Of a stretch of DNA of 64,000 bases, positions 35,038-44,473 are shown piece after piece (within the stretch, counting starts at the first letter, position 1; each line of letters begins with the position of its first letter). The DNA lies in NCBI RefSeq assembly GCF_038024095.1, contig NZ_CP150668.1:1860001-1924000 (forward strand), given 5' to 3'. The translations under genes were made by a program, and so were the position numbers. Origin of the DNA: Polaribacter tangerinus. Lineage in GTDB: Bacteria; Bacteroidota; Bacteroidia; Flavobacteriales; Flavobacteriaceae. The notes beneath the pieces are model-generated. The model searched no databases, was not told the DNA's origin, and saw only the letters and a list, made by a program, of their open reading frames with translations.

Positions 35038-36513
35038 TTATTTTAGTAGTTCTAATGGTGTATATTTATAGTTATAAGTCCATTTACTTTTGGGTTGCAC
35101 AGCATTAAATTCTTCTGCTCCATAGAATTCATCATTATACTTTTTCATCCATTCTTTTGTGTATCCTTCTAGCTTTTCTTGAATATTTTTGAAACTTGGT
35201 TTACCATATAAATTATTTAGTTGATATGGATCTTTTTTATTATCAAAAAGCACATTTATAAGTGTGTTATTACTTTCTTTGGAAGTAGAAAAAGTGTACC
35301 TTTCAGTTACTACACCACGCCAATTAGAATTTCTTGCTCTACCTATTCTGTAGTTCCAGATAGGTACATAATCATTATTATTTAGTTTACCATTTACAAT
35401 TTTTTTGGACAAATCTTTTCCGTCAAATTTTTGTTTTATTTCAATATCCATAAAACTTAAGATAGTAGGTAAAATATCCATAGTACCTAAAAGTGTTTTA
35501 GTTTTTATCCCTGCTTTTATTTTTTTGGGATACTTTATAATAAATGGTATTTTGTTAGAGTAATTATGAGGGTACTGTTTTGGTAATTTTGCGTTATGTG
35601 ACTCTAACATATCTCCATGGTCTGCACTAAAAGCTACTAGCGTATTTTTTTCTACATTCATTAGCTTTAGTTGCCTTAACATGTTTCCCAAGGCAATGTC
35701 AATACCAGTAACTTGTGCCATGTGGCCATGATACATTCTTCTTCTGTCTGGAGTATCTGTTAAACCAGGTCTTAATTCAATTTCATTTCTTTTGTAAAGT
35801 TTCATTAACTCCTCTAAAGTATCATACCTGTAGTGCATTTTACCATCTACACCTTTAAATTTCCCCCAATCATGAGGTGGATGTAAAGAAACCACAATAG
35901 CAAAAGGTTTACTTTTGTCTATGTTTTTTAAATAATCTATGGCCTGATTTGTTTGTGCATAAGGTTCCCATTCATCAAAATATTCTTTTTCTCCATTTTT
36001 ATTCCAGAAAAAAGCTTTACCTGCTCTAAAATCTACGTGGCAATTGTTGGTTAAAACTGTATCAAAACCATACGTCATTTCCTTAGGAATTGGTCTATCT
36101 CGATTACCACCTAATAAATGCCATTTACCAAAATAAGCTGTTTGATATCCTTTTTCCTTTAAAATTTCTGCCATTAATTTTGTTTTATTTGGAAGTAATG
36201 GAACATCATTTACAAAAGCACCGTTTTTTAAGGGGTGCATACCACTCATTAACATACCTCTAAAAGGTGTACAAACTGGCTGGCTAGAATACGCATTTTC
36301 TAAAATAACTCCTTCACTTGCTAATTTATCTAGGTTGGGTGTAATAAGTTGTTTGTTTCCATATACACCAACCATATCTACAGAGTGTTGGTCTGACAGA
36401 AAAATGACAAGATTTGGTAGCCTTTTTTTTACTTTTTTACTGTTATCAATTTTATTATACTTGCATGATAATAGTATTAAAAGTAAAGCTATAAGTGGTT
36501 TTATTCTAATCAT
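35038..36513 (-). CDS. family S1 sulfatase, lipoprotein, CTPFR motif
   Basis: 491 residues. N-terminus MIRIKPLIALLLILLSCKYN with lipobox Cys at 17. The first metal block reads LVIFLSDQHSVDMVG (Asp-Gln instead of Asp-Asp, as in choline-sulfatase-like and some other S1 groups). The formylglycine motif is Cys81-Thr-Pro-Phe-Arg: Cys, Pro and Arg are kept, and Phe replaces the usual Ser/Thr. FGKWHLLGGNRDR and VAFSADHGDMLESHN follow. It is the third gene of the SusC operon, 27 bp after SusD. Confidence 0.87.
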   Translation of the reverse strand: MIRIKPLIALLLILLSCKYNKIDNSKKVKKRLPNLVIFLSDQHSVDMVGVYGNKQLITPNLDKLASEGVILENAYSSQPVCTPFRGMLMSGMHPLKNGAFVNDVPLLPNKTKLMAEILKEKGYQTAYFGKWHLLGGNRDRPIPKEMTYGFDTVLTNNCHVDFRAGKAFFWNKNGEKEYFDEWEPYAQTNQAIDYLKNIDKSKPFAIVVSLHPPHDWGKFKGVDGKMHYRYDTLEELMKLYKRNEIELRPGLTDTPDRRRMYHGHMAQVTGIDIALGNMLRQLKLMNVEKNTLVAFSADHGDMLESHNAKLPKQYPHNYSNKIPFIIKYPKKIKAGIKTKTLLGTMDILPTILSFMDIEIKQKFDGKDLSKKIVNGKLNNNDYVPIWNYRIGRARNSNWRGVVTERYTFSTSKESNNTLINVLFDNKKDPYQLNNLYGKPSFKNIQEKLEGYTKEWMKKYNDEFYGAEEFNAVQPKSKWTYNYKYTPLELLK

Positions 36514-36540
36514 TTTATACCATTCTATTATAAAATTTTT

Positions 36541-38073
36541 TTACCAACCTGGGTTTTGTTCTAAATTCGGATTTTTCCCAAGCTCAACAATAGGTATTGG
36601 ACTTAACTTAAATTTTTCATCCCAACTTTGGTTAGGATTTCTCCATTGTCTTAAATAACTATTATTATATTCTTCCTCTACAATATCCCATCTCCTTGCA
36701 TCAAACAATTCTCCCATTTCTGCATATAATTCTCTTATTCTTTCTTCTCTTATAATTTTTCTTAACTCGTTTTGATCTGTAGTTGTAATGACACTCGCTT
36801 TTACACGGTCTCTTGCAATTTTTAAATAAGGCAATGCTTTTGCAGATTCATTATTTTCGTTATAAGCCTCTGCTAGCATTAAAAATGCATCAACATACCT
36901 GTAAACAATATGATCTTTTGAATGAATAACATTCCCAATAGCTCCTCCGTCTTGATATTTTGTACCTGAAATTCCATTCCTTCCTCCATAGGTTAATCCT
37001 GTTACATTAAGTGGAGTTGGTTTGTAGTTTACTACGGCATTATTATTTATTCTTCTGTAAGAATATGTAAAACCATCTTTTAATCTATCGTCTCCTGCTT
37101 CATACAAATCTAACAAAGCTGGATGCCAAGCTATTTGATATCCACTTCCTGCTCTAGATTGTATTCCACCAAATTCACTAAATTGCGGGTTTGTCCAGAA
37201 TGGTAGAACAGATCCTAATAGGTTTTCGTATATATTACCATGAGCAAAAATTATTTCTTTATTACCTTCATTACTCATACTAAATACATTTTTCCAATCT
37301 GCTAGAAGGCTAACATCATAATCTGTTGGATTGTCTGCAAGGGGTTTTAAAGCTTCTATTGCCTTTTGGTAATTTGCACTTATTTTTAGAGGAGCTCCTG
37401 CAGAGGTTAAGTAGACTTTACCTAATAAAAAAGCACCACCAGCTTTTGTTACCCTACCAGAACCGGTACTAGTCCATTTTACAGGTAAGTTTGCATTGGC
37501 AAACTCTAAATCTTCAATAATTAAATTATATACATCTTGCACAGCACTTCTTGATTTAAAAAGAATTTCTGGGTCTGCAGATGATACAGGTTCTGTGTAC
37601 AAAGGTAGGTCTCCAAACAATTGGGTTAGCTGAAAATAGGTATAAGCTCTCATCCATCTTGCTTCTGCAATGTATTGTTTTGCAATTTCGGGCTTCTCAG
37701 TGTAAAATTCACCAAGTGGTACATTTTGTATTACCGTGTTAGCTCTAGAAATTGCGTTATAGCCAATATTCCATAGTCTTTCGTACCTAAAAGGTTGCCT
37801 ATCTGCTGTTTGGTATGCAGCATGCCATGCAAATTGAGGAACTCTACTTGTAGCATATCTACTGGTCATACTTACCAACATATACATATCTTGTTCCCAG
37901 ACTACATGTCTAAAAGCTTCATAAATACCTATATTTTGAGCCTGTAGTTGTTCTTCATTTTTAAAGAAGTTATTTGCACTGTAGTTAGAGAATACTTCCT
38001 CTTCTAACTCACCTGTACAAGATAGTATACTAGTAAATATCGTAGTTAGAATTAATATTTTTTTAAATTTCAT
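36541..38073 (-). CDS. SusD/RagB-family glycan-binding lipoprotein
   Basis: 510 residues. N-terminus MKFKKILILTTIFTSILSCT with lipobox Cys at about 19. SusD-like tetratricopeptide segments are seen (YNAISRANTVIQNVP, YIAEARWMRAYTYFQLTQLF with GDLPLY) and the C-terminal ending KNPNLEQNPGW is the classic SusD signature. It binds the glycan at the cell surface and caps the SusC channel. It lies 17 bp after the susC-like gene. Confidence 0.93.
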   Translation of the reverse strand: MKFKKILILTTIFTSILSCTGELEEEVFSNYSANNFFKNEEQLQAQNIGIYEAFRHVVWEQDMYMLVSMTSRYATSRVPQFAWHAAYQTADRQPFRYERLWNIGYNAISRANTVIQNVPLGEFYTEKPEIAKQYIAEARWMRAYTYFQLTQLFGDLPLYTEPVSSADPEILFKSRSAVQDVYNLIIEDLEFANANLPVKWTSTGSGRVTKAGGAFLLGKVYLTSAGAPLKISANYQKAIEALKPLADNPTDYDVSLLADWKNVFSMSNEGNKEIIFAHGNIYENLLGSVLPFWTNPQFSEFGGIQSRAGSGYQIAWHPALLDLYEAGDDRLKDGFTYSYRRINNNAVVNYKPTPLNVTGLTYGGRNGISGTKYQDGGAIGNVIHSKDHIVYRYVDAFLMLAEAYNENNESAKALPYLKIARDRVKASVITTTDQNELRKIIREERIRELYAEMGELFDARRWDIVEEEYNNSYLRQWRNPNQSWDEKFKLSPIPIVELGKNPNLEQNPGW

Positions 38074-38090
38074 GATTTATCTTTTTTGTT

Positions 38091-41000
38091 CTAAAATGTT
38101 AAGTTTACACCTAATGAAAAAACCTTAGGCCTTGGAAAAGCAGAATAATCTATACCTCTATTTAATGCACCATTTCCATTCGTGCTTACCTCTGGATCTG
38201 GCCCTGTATAGTTGGTTAGTGTAACAAGATTTGTACCTGTTAACACTACTGCAATATTAGAAAAGTATTTGAGTTTTTTAAAGTTGTAACGAACACTTAA
38301 ATTCTTTAATCGAACATAAGATCCATCTTCTATAAAAACTGAATTTGGTACAGTAACTCCTGTAGGTCCATTAAAACTTGGGTATCTAATATTATTATGT
38401 TGGTTATTTATTGTCCATCTATTGTTAAAGTAATCTTGAGTACCGTTAGATCCTTGCCATCCAGAACCAATAAATGCTCTATTAAGATTTAGTATATCAT
38501 TCCCTACGGTTCCTTGAATGAACATTGAAATATTAAAATTACCTATTCTGAATTGGTTGTTCCATCCAAAGAAGAAATCTGGATTTGGATTTCCAATAGT
38601 TTGTCTATCTTCTTGGTTTATAATACCATTCCCATCAACATCTTCAAACTTCCATAAACCAGGAGCATTTGCATTTGGATTTCCTGTACCATTATTATTT
38701 CGAGATGTAGTTGCAAATATTTGTTGTTGTGAAATATTGCCATTACCGTCATTTACAGGTACTGTTTTAATGTTAAAGTTTCCATTAGCATAATCTACCA
38801 AGTCTTCTGGCTGAATTAATCCGGTAACTTTATAACCATAAAATAAACCAATTTGTTCACCAGGGAAAGATCTTGTGGCATTAATTTGAAAAAAGTTAGC
38901 AGCAATACCAGGACCATCAACAAAATCATTAGTACCATATTCAATTAGTTTAGTTCTGTTGTGTGTGATGTTTAGTTTAGATGTCCATGAAAAGTTTTCT
39001 CTTTTTGATATATCATAGGCTATATCTAATTCCACACCTCTATTTTCTAGAATCCCATCATTAATTGGAATGGAGTTAAATCCGTTTTGTCTCGGTATTC
39101 TTAAATTATTTAATAAGTTTTCTGTTTTTCTTTCATATACATCGACGCTAGTTCTAAGTCTGTTTCTGAAAAAATTTGCGTTTAAACCAAGGTTTAAAGT
39201 AGTACTAGTTTCCCAGGTTAAATTTTTATTAGCAATTCTTGCTGGAAAAGTACCTGTGTATAGTTTTTCGTCCGTTAAACCAATTGTACTAATATTGTAA
39301 GTGTCTAATGTAGAATAAGGACCAACTCCCCTTGAGCTACCTACTTGTCCGTATGAAACTCTAACTTTCATCAGAGAAATTGCTCTTACATTTCTAATGA
39401 ATTTTTCTTTATGAGCATCCCAAGAAAGGGCTGCAGAAGGAAAAAAGCCCCACGGTTTTCCTTGACTAAACTTCGAATCTCCATCATATCGTCCAGTGGT
39501 TGTTAAGGTATATTTTTCTCTAAATGTGTAATTAAATCGGTATAATAAAGATTTAATATAATTGTTTGTTCTAACAGATACATTATTTTGTGCTGTTGTA
39601 GCTAACTGTAAGGCATCAATTCCTAAATCATCAAAGGTAAAGTCTGTATAAATTTCTCTTTTTCTAAAGGCTGTAATGTCTGTGTAACTAGCTCCAGCTG
39701 TTGCATTTATCTTATGGTCATTAAATCTTTTATTAAAGTTTAAGAATGATTCTACCGTAAACCTATTACTTTCTGCCTCTGCTAAAAATAACCTTCCACT
39801 AGAATTGGCACCAACTAGTGTTTTTTTGTTATTAAATACTTGATTAGTATTAATACCTGCGTTGTAACCAATTCTATTAGTCCAGTTTAATGAATTATTA
39901 AACTTATAGATTCCGTTTGAAGAAAAAATTAACCTTTTATCTTTTTGAACGTTATCAGATTCTCTGGCTTCAATAACAGGGTTTGTAATCACATTATCAT
40001 TTTCGTCAAACTGATTAAAATCTCCAGTATCAGGGTCTAGTAAAGGAATAAGTGGATTAATTCTCATAGCGGTAAAAACCACACCAGTTTGGCCAGTTCT
40101 TGCACTGGTTTGTACTCTTTGGTTTCTTGAGTAGTTTAATTGAAGATTTGTATTTAGAGTAAATTTTTCACCAACCTTCATTTTGGTATTATATCTAAGA
40201 TTTACTCTTTTAAAGTTTGAGTTGATAATATTCCCCTCATTTTCGTTAAAATTAATTGCTAAAAGTTGCGATAAATTTTCATTACCTCCAGATATTGTGA
40301 AATTTCCAACTCTATTAAATCCATTTCTAAAGATAGCATCCATAAATTTCGTTCCATCAGGAGCATTTTCCGGTAAAGGTCTTAGTATTGTTAAGCCATC
40401 AAACGGCAAACGGTTTTGTGCTAGTAAATCTTCAAATGGTGTTTGTGGATTTAATAGTGTTACCATGTCATTTCTAAATTGTGCATACTGACTTCCAATC
40501 ATTAAATTATAGGGAGTTCCAATAAAAGAGACTGCAGTTCTTAAATTAGTTGTAATTTTAGTCTTTCCTGCTTTCGCTTCTTTAGTGGTTATTAAAACCA
40601 CACCATTACCTGCTCTTGCCCCATAAATTGCTGTTGCCGAAGCATCTTTTAATATTTCAATATTTTGAATATCGTCGGGGTTTAAAGAAGCTAATGGGTT
40701 GGTTGCTGTAAAATATTGGTCGCCTTCAGCTTGCGTATTTAGCCCTAATGGAATTCCGTTTAACACGTACAAAGGTTGTGAGCTACCAGATATACTATTT
40801 ATTCCTCTAATGTTTATAGATATTCCTGCGCCTGGCTCACCGGAGTCGGAATTTACAAATACACCAGATGCTTGTCCTTGTAATGTTTCATTTATACTAG
40901 TGTATACTTGGTCTTCTAAATCTTTTGCATTAACAGAACTTATTGATCCCGTTATGTCTTTTCGTTTTTTTTGTCCGTAACCTACAACCACAATTTCATC

Positions 41001-41333
41001 TAAGCTCTGAGATTCTTGAACTAGCTTTGCATTTATTATTGTTAAGTTACTTATTTCTTTTTCTAAGCTTTTGTAGCCTAAATAAGAAAATACTAGAATT
41101 TTACTTTCTTTTTCTAAAAGTTTCAATTCATATTTTCCATCAAAATCTGTAGAAGTTCCATTTTTTGTTCCTTTTTGAAGAATGAAGGCACCTAGTAATG
41201 GATCCCCTTCAACAGAAGTAACCTCACCTTTAACTATAGTTTGGGCTTGTATACAAAAAGAAAAAAATAGTAATGATAAAAGTAATGTTTTTCTTAATAT
41301 ATTGTCAAATAGACAAGTGTGTATAAAATTCAT
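38091..41333 (-). CDS. SusC-family TonB-dependent outer membrane transporter
   Basis: 1080 residues. Signal peptide to about residue 31, then a CarboxypepD_reg-like domain (TIVKGEVTSVEGDPLLGAFI), the TonB-box-like SLDEIVVVGYGQKKRKDITG, a plug domain (INIRGINSISGSSQPLYVLN, NIEILKDASATAIYGARAGN) and a long beta-barrel ending FPRPKVFSLGVNLTF with a terminal Phe. It imports oligosaccharides across the outer membrane. It is the first gene of a five-gene operon with SusD, two sulfatases and the 409-residue protein. Confidence 0.95.
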   Translation of the reverse strand: MNFIHTCLFDNILRKTLLLSLLFFSFCIQAQTIVKGEVTSVEGDPLLGAFILQKGTKNGTSTDFDGKYELKLLEKESKILVFSYLGYKSLEKEISNLTIINAKLVQESQSLDEIVVVGYGQKKRKDITGSISSVNAKDLEDQVYTSINETLQGQASGVFVNSDSGEPGAGISINIRGINSISGSSQPLYVLNGIPLGLNTQAEGDQYFTATNPLASLNPDDIQNIEILKDASATAIYGARAGNGVVLITTKEAKAGKTKITTNLRTAVSFIGTPYNLMIGSQYAQFRNDMVTLLNPQTPFEDLLAQNRLPFDGLTILRPLPENAPDGTKFMDAIFRNGFNRVGNFTISGGNENLSQLLAINFNENEGNIINSNFKRVNLRYNTKMKVGEKFTLNTNLQLNYSRNQRVQTSARTGQTGVVFTAMRINPLIPLLDPDTGDFNQFDENDNVITNPVIEARESDNVQKDKRLIFSSNGIYKFNNSLNWTNRIGYNAGINTNQVFNNKKTLVGANSSGRLFLAEAESNRFTVESFLNFNKRFNDHKINATAGASYTDITAFRKREIYTDFTFDDLGIDALQLATTAQNNVSVRTNNYIKSLLYRFNYTFREKYTLTTTGRYDGDSKFSQGKPWGFFPSAALSWDAHKEKFIRNVRAISLMKVRVSYGQVGSSRGVGPYSTLDTYNISTIGLTDEKLYTGTFPARIANKNLTWETSTTLNLGLNANFFRNRLRTSVDVYERKTENLLNNLRIPRQNGFNSIPINDGILENRGVELDIAYDISKRENFSWTSKLNITHNRTKLIEYGTNDFVDGPGIAANFFQINATRSFPGEQIGLFYGYKVTGLIQPEDLVDYANGNFNIKTVPVNDGNGNISQQQIFATTSRNNNGTGNPNANAPGLWKFEDVDGNGIINQEDRQTIGNPNPDFFFGWNNQFRIGNFNISMFIQGTVGNDILNLNRAFIGSGWQGSNGTQDYFNNRWTINNQHNNIRYPSFNGPTGVTVPNSVFIEDGSYVRLKNLSVRYNFKKLKYFSNIAVVLTGTNLVTLTNYTGPDPEVSTNGNGALNRGIDYSAFPRPKVFSLGVNLTF

Positions 41334-41366
41334 ATTAATTTATTAATTGTGGTTAAAATCTTTGTT

Positions 41367-41411
41367 CAATGTTAGGTATAATTTAAATTTTTTCCATCCT
41401 GTTCTTTCTTG
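41367..41411 (-). promoter_or_regulatory. PUL operator and promoter 4 (susC operon)
   Basis: In gene direction CAAGAAAGAACAGGAT (41411-41396) ends 22 bp before TAACATTG (41374-41367), one mismatch from TAnnTTTG. The susC start is 34 bp further on. Confidence 0.75.
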
Positions 41412-41508
41412 TAAAATATATTTTTAAGAATGTTTTTTAAAATTACTAATTTATTGTTCGAATAAAAAAGTAAAAATTATAAACTATTAACTTGCACATA
41501 AATTATAT

Positions 41509-44286
41509 TTATTTCGAAAAAGGAGCTTTAATTTTATAAATACCAGAGCCTACTTCTATAATAGTTTCATTTTTACTTACGGTAACTATTTTTACAGTGG
41601 TATCCTTCTTTAATAAATTGTCATTTATCTTTATTTTTGATATATTTTCGCTAGGAATATGAACTTTTGCAACTGTATTTACAGGAATTTTCAGCTCCAT
41701 GAATAGGTTATTCCTTTCTATTTTCCAATTAGAGGTAATAGTACCATTAATTGTTTTGGTTGTTCCGTTAATAAACTCAACCTCATCTGAAATTGCGGGT
41801 TTTATTAGTATTTTTCTATATCCATTTTTGTTTGTATCTATACCTGTGGCATGTTGAAACATCCACTCAGCTACTGAGCCAAAAGCATAATGACTAAAAG
41901 AGTTCATTGCAGCATTCAAATCTGAATTTTTAGAATTATCTTTTGTAAAACTATTCCATCTTTCCCATATGGATGTACTCCCATTTTCTATAGAATATCC
42001 CCAGCTTGGATATTCTTTTTGTTGGAATAGTTTGTAAGAGACTTCATGAAAGCCATATTTAGATAAGGCTAGCATTACGTGTTTTGTGCCTAAAAATCCG
42101 GTAGCAAATTTATAATCATTTTCTTTAATTTTTTCTGCCAACCTTGCAGCTCCTTCATATGCAATTTCTTCTGGGTATAAGTCAAAGTGTAATGCTAATG
42201 CATAAGTAGTCATTGAGTCTTCTTTAGTGTGTCCATTAGATAATATATATTTGTTCGAAAATGCTTTTTTTATGTTGTTAAAATCTTTTAAATATTTAAT
42301 AGCATCTTCAGTTTTACCTATTGCTTTTGCCATTTCGCTCATTAATTTTGCGTCGTAACCATAGTATGCGGCGGCTATAAAATCATGACTAGTTGTTTCG
42401 TTTACAGACAACCAGTCTCCCCAATTTTTACCTTCTCCTGGTCTTAAATAATTAATGCTAGCTTTTTCTTGAAACTCCATAAATTTTTGCATTCCCTCAT
42501 ACATATATTCTACTATTCTTGTATCGTTATATACTTGCATCATTGTGTAGGGAATGATAATACCTGCATCCATCCAAGCCGGTGAATATTGTCCTGGTCT
42601 AGAAAATGGAAAAGGGGCAAAGTTAGGATAAGCACCATACCAACGTTGCGCATCGTTTAAATCTACACAAAACTTAGTAAAAAAAGATGCTACATCAGCA
42701 TTGTATGTTGCAGATCGTGCAAAAACTTGAGCATCACCTGTCCAACCTAATCGTTCATCACGCTGAGGACAATCTGTAGGAATGTCTATGAAATTTGCAG
42801 CTTGTGTAGTTTTAATATTTTCAAACAATATATTATTCATTGGGTTAGATGAGTTAAATGAACTGATATCTGTTTTGATAGAGCTTAACTTAAGACCTGT
42901 AATAGTCTCTAAATTTGGTTTTTCTGTTAAACCTGTAACTTCTACAAATTGAAACCCATGATATGTGAATTTTGGTTCCCAAACTTCAATACCTTTACCT
43001 TTTAAAATATAGGTATCAGTAGCTCTTGCACGTCTTAAATTTTCAGTTAATAATGTTCCATCACTTTTTAGAATTTCTCCAAATCTTAGGGTTATTTTAG
43101 TGCCAGCATTTCCTTGAGTTTTAAGTCTTGCAATTCCAGCAATATTTTTACCTAAATCAAAAATATAAGTACCTGGCTTAGGATTTGTAATTTTAACAGT
43201 TTTAATAGTTTCTTGGTTTTTAACAGCGTTAGTTGGAGATGCCATTAGTTTTCCATTTGGTAATGTATATCTTTTAGGCTTACTCCATTTGCTATCATCA
43301 AAGCCCGGTTTATCCCAATTAACGTGTTCCAAACGTGCATCATAAGTTTCACCCATAATTATGTCTGCCTCTAAAATTGGACCTATATTTGCTTTCCAAG
43401 TATTTTCATTTGAGGCAATTATTTCTGATGTTCCATCTTCATATTCAATTTTAACTTGCCCCATAAAAGAAGGATTTACTCCATAAAACTCTCTTACTTT
43501 GTCTAATCTAACTAATAATGCATATCCAATATAACCGGCATACCAACCGTCTGAAATTATAGCTCCAATTACATTTTCACCGGATGAAAGTTTATCAGTA
43601 ATATCAAAAGTTTGATAATATAAGCGCTTATTGTAATCTGTCCAGCCGGGTAGTAAATAATCGTCTCCAACTTTAGTTCCATTAATACGTAACTCATACA
43701 AACCTAATGCTGTTGTATATGCTGTTGCTCTTTTTATTTTTTTTCTGATGTTAAATGAATGTCTTAAATAACGTGCTGGTGGTAGGTACAATTCATTGTA
43801 TTTATCTTTTTTATTATAACCAACGTTGTGTCCAATATATTGTCCTTTCCAATCAGAAAAGTCTAGATTTCCCATAGACCAAAAGCTAATCTTACTAAGA
43901 GATGATATGCCTTTTTCATCCCAAACTTTAACTTGCCAAAAATACTTTTTACCAGAAATTAATTTTTTACCATTGTATACAATTTGGTTTGTTTTATAAG
44001 TAGAGATTTTTCCACTATTCCAAATGTTGGCGTTAGCAATTTTGTTAACTGATGTACTTACAAATATTTGATATGCTGTTTGTTTTCTATTAAATCCATC
44101 ACCAGACAAAATCCAACTTAATCTTGGTTTTTCTACATCTATTCCTTCCGGGTTTTCTAAATACTCAACTCTTAATTGATTAATTTTTAATGGAGAGTTT
44201 CTATCTGTTGTATTAGCAAATATTGTGAAAGTTATACACGTAAGTAGGAATAATACAATAGGTTTTTTGTTTAAAACAATATTCAT
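41509..44286 (-). CDS. GH78 alpha-L-rhamnosidase
   Basis: 925 residues from the ATG at 44286. The earlier in-frame TTG at 44349 would place the start inside a hairpin and is rejected. Signal peptide MNIVLNKKPIVLFLLTCITF; N-terminal Ig-like module (LRVEYLENPEGIDVEKPRLS); Bac_rhamnosid_N (LYELRINGTKVGDDYLLPGW); then the (alpha/alpha)6 catalytic domain with IPTDCPQRDERLGWTGDAQ, which holds the catalytic Glu, and SHYAFGSVAEWMFQHATGI, which holds the second one. It releases terminal alpha-L-rhamnose, the substrate of the rhamnose operon. Confidence 0.92.
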   Translation of the reverse strand: MNIVLNKKPIVLFLLTCITFTIFANTTDRNSPLKINQLRVEYLENPEGIDVEKPRLSWILSGDGFNRKQTAYQIFVSTSVNKIANANIWNSGKISTYKTNQIVYNGKKLISGKKYFWQVKVWDEKGISSLSKISFWSMGNLDFSDWKGQYIGHNVGYNKKDKYNELYLPPARYLRHSFNIRKKIKRATAYTTALGLYELRINGTKVGDDYLLPGWTDYNKRLYYQTFDITDKLSSGENVIGAIISDGWYAGYIGYALLVRLDKVREFYGVNPSFMGQVKIEYEDGTSEIIASNENTWKANIGPILEADIIMGETYDARLEHVNWDKPGFDDSKWSKPKRYTLPNGKLMASPTNAVKNQETIKTVKITNPKPGTYIFDLGKNIAGIARLKTQGNAGTKITLRFGEILKSDGTLLTENLRRARATDTYILKGKGIEVWEPKFTYHGFQFVEVTGLTEKPNLETITGLKLSSIKTDISSFNSSNPMNNILFENIKTTQAANFIDIPTDCPQRDERLGWTGDAQVFARSATYNADVASFFTKFCVDLNDAQRWYGAYPNFAPFPFSRPGQYSPAWMDAGIIIPYTMMQVYNDTRIVEYMYEGMQKFMEFQEKASINYLRPGEGKNWGDWLSVNETTSHDFIAAAYYGYDAKLMSEMAKAIGKTEDAIKYLKDFNNIKKAFSNKYILSNGHTKEDSMTTYALALHFDLYPEEIAYEGAARLAEKIKENDYKFATGFLGTKHVMLALSKYGFHEVSYKLFQQKEYPSWGYSIENGSTSIWERWNSFTKDNSKNSDLNAAMNSFSHYAFGSVAEWMFQHATGIDTNKNGYRKILIKPAISDEVEFINGTTKTINGTITSNWKIERNNLFMELKIPVNTVAKVHIPSENISKIKINDNLLKKDTTVKIVTVSKNETIIEVGSGIYKIKAPFSK

Positions 44287-44307
44287 TTTATTATAATTTA
44301 ATTTTTT

Positions 44308-44347
44308 GTTAAACAAATACCCGATCGAAATCGGGTATTTGTTTAAC
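44308..44347 (-). repeat. perfect hairpin at the 5' end of the GH78 transcript
   Basis: GTTAAACAAATACCCGAT (44308-44325) and its exact reverse complement (44330-44347) are separated by four bases that read TTCG on the minus strand. The -7 element lies directly upstream (44354-44347), so transcription should begin at about 44341 and the mRNA would start with a 12-bp stem closed by a UUCG loop. No T-run follows. It is more likely an mRNA-stabilising 5' stem-loop than a terminator. Confidence 0.65.
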
Positions 44348-44391
44348 AATAATAACCATAAATGGTTAAATTTCTGTCCTGTACTATCCTT
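44347..44391 (-). promoter_or_regulatory. PUL operator and promoter 5 (GH78 gene)
   Basis: In gene direction AAGGATAGTACAGGAC (44391-44376) ends 22 bp before TATTATTG (44354-44347), one mismatch from TAnnTTTG. Confidence 0.75.
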
Positions 44392-44403
44392 TTTTTAGAA
44401 ACC

Positions 44404-44453
44404 TTCTTTATAAATAAAAGAGTGTTTTAAAACACTCTTTTATTTATAAAGAA
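44404..44453. terminator. 25-bp perfect palindrome, bidirectional terminator
   Basis: Two 25-base arms meet at 44428/44429 without a spacer. The centre reads GAGTGTTTTAAAACACTC, flanked by A/T runs on each side. It lies 20 bp after the stop of the three-repeat T9SS gene and just upstream of the GH78 operator, so it insulates the two units. Confidence 0.75.
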
Positions 44454-44473
44454 CTAATTTAATTTTTAGATTT

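Noticed and set aside
44308..44347. The GH78 leader hairpin as a rho-independent terminator
   Set aside because: No T-run follows on either strand and the structure begins at the transcription start.
44287..44349. N-terminal extension of the GH78 gene to a TTG at 44349
   Set aside because: It would be encoded by the hairpin and begin before the predicted transcription start; a normal signal peptide begins at 44286.
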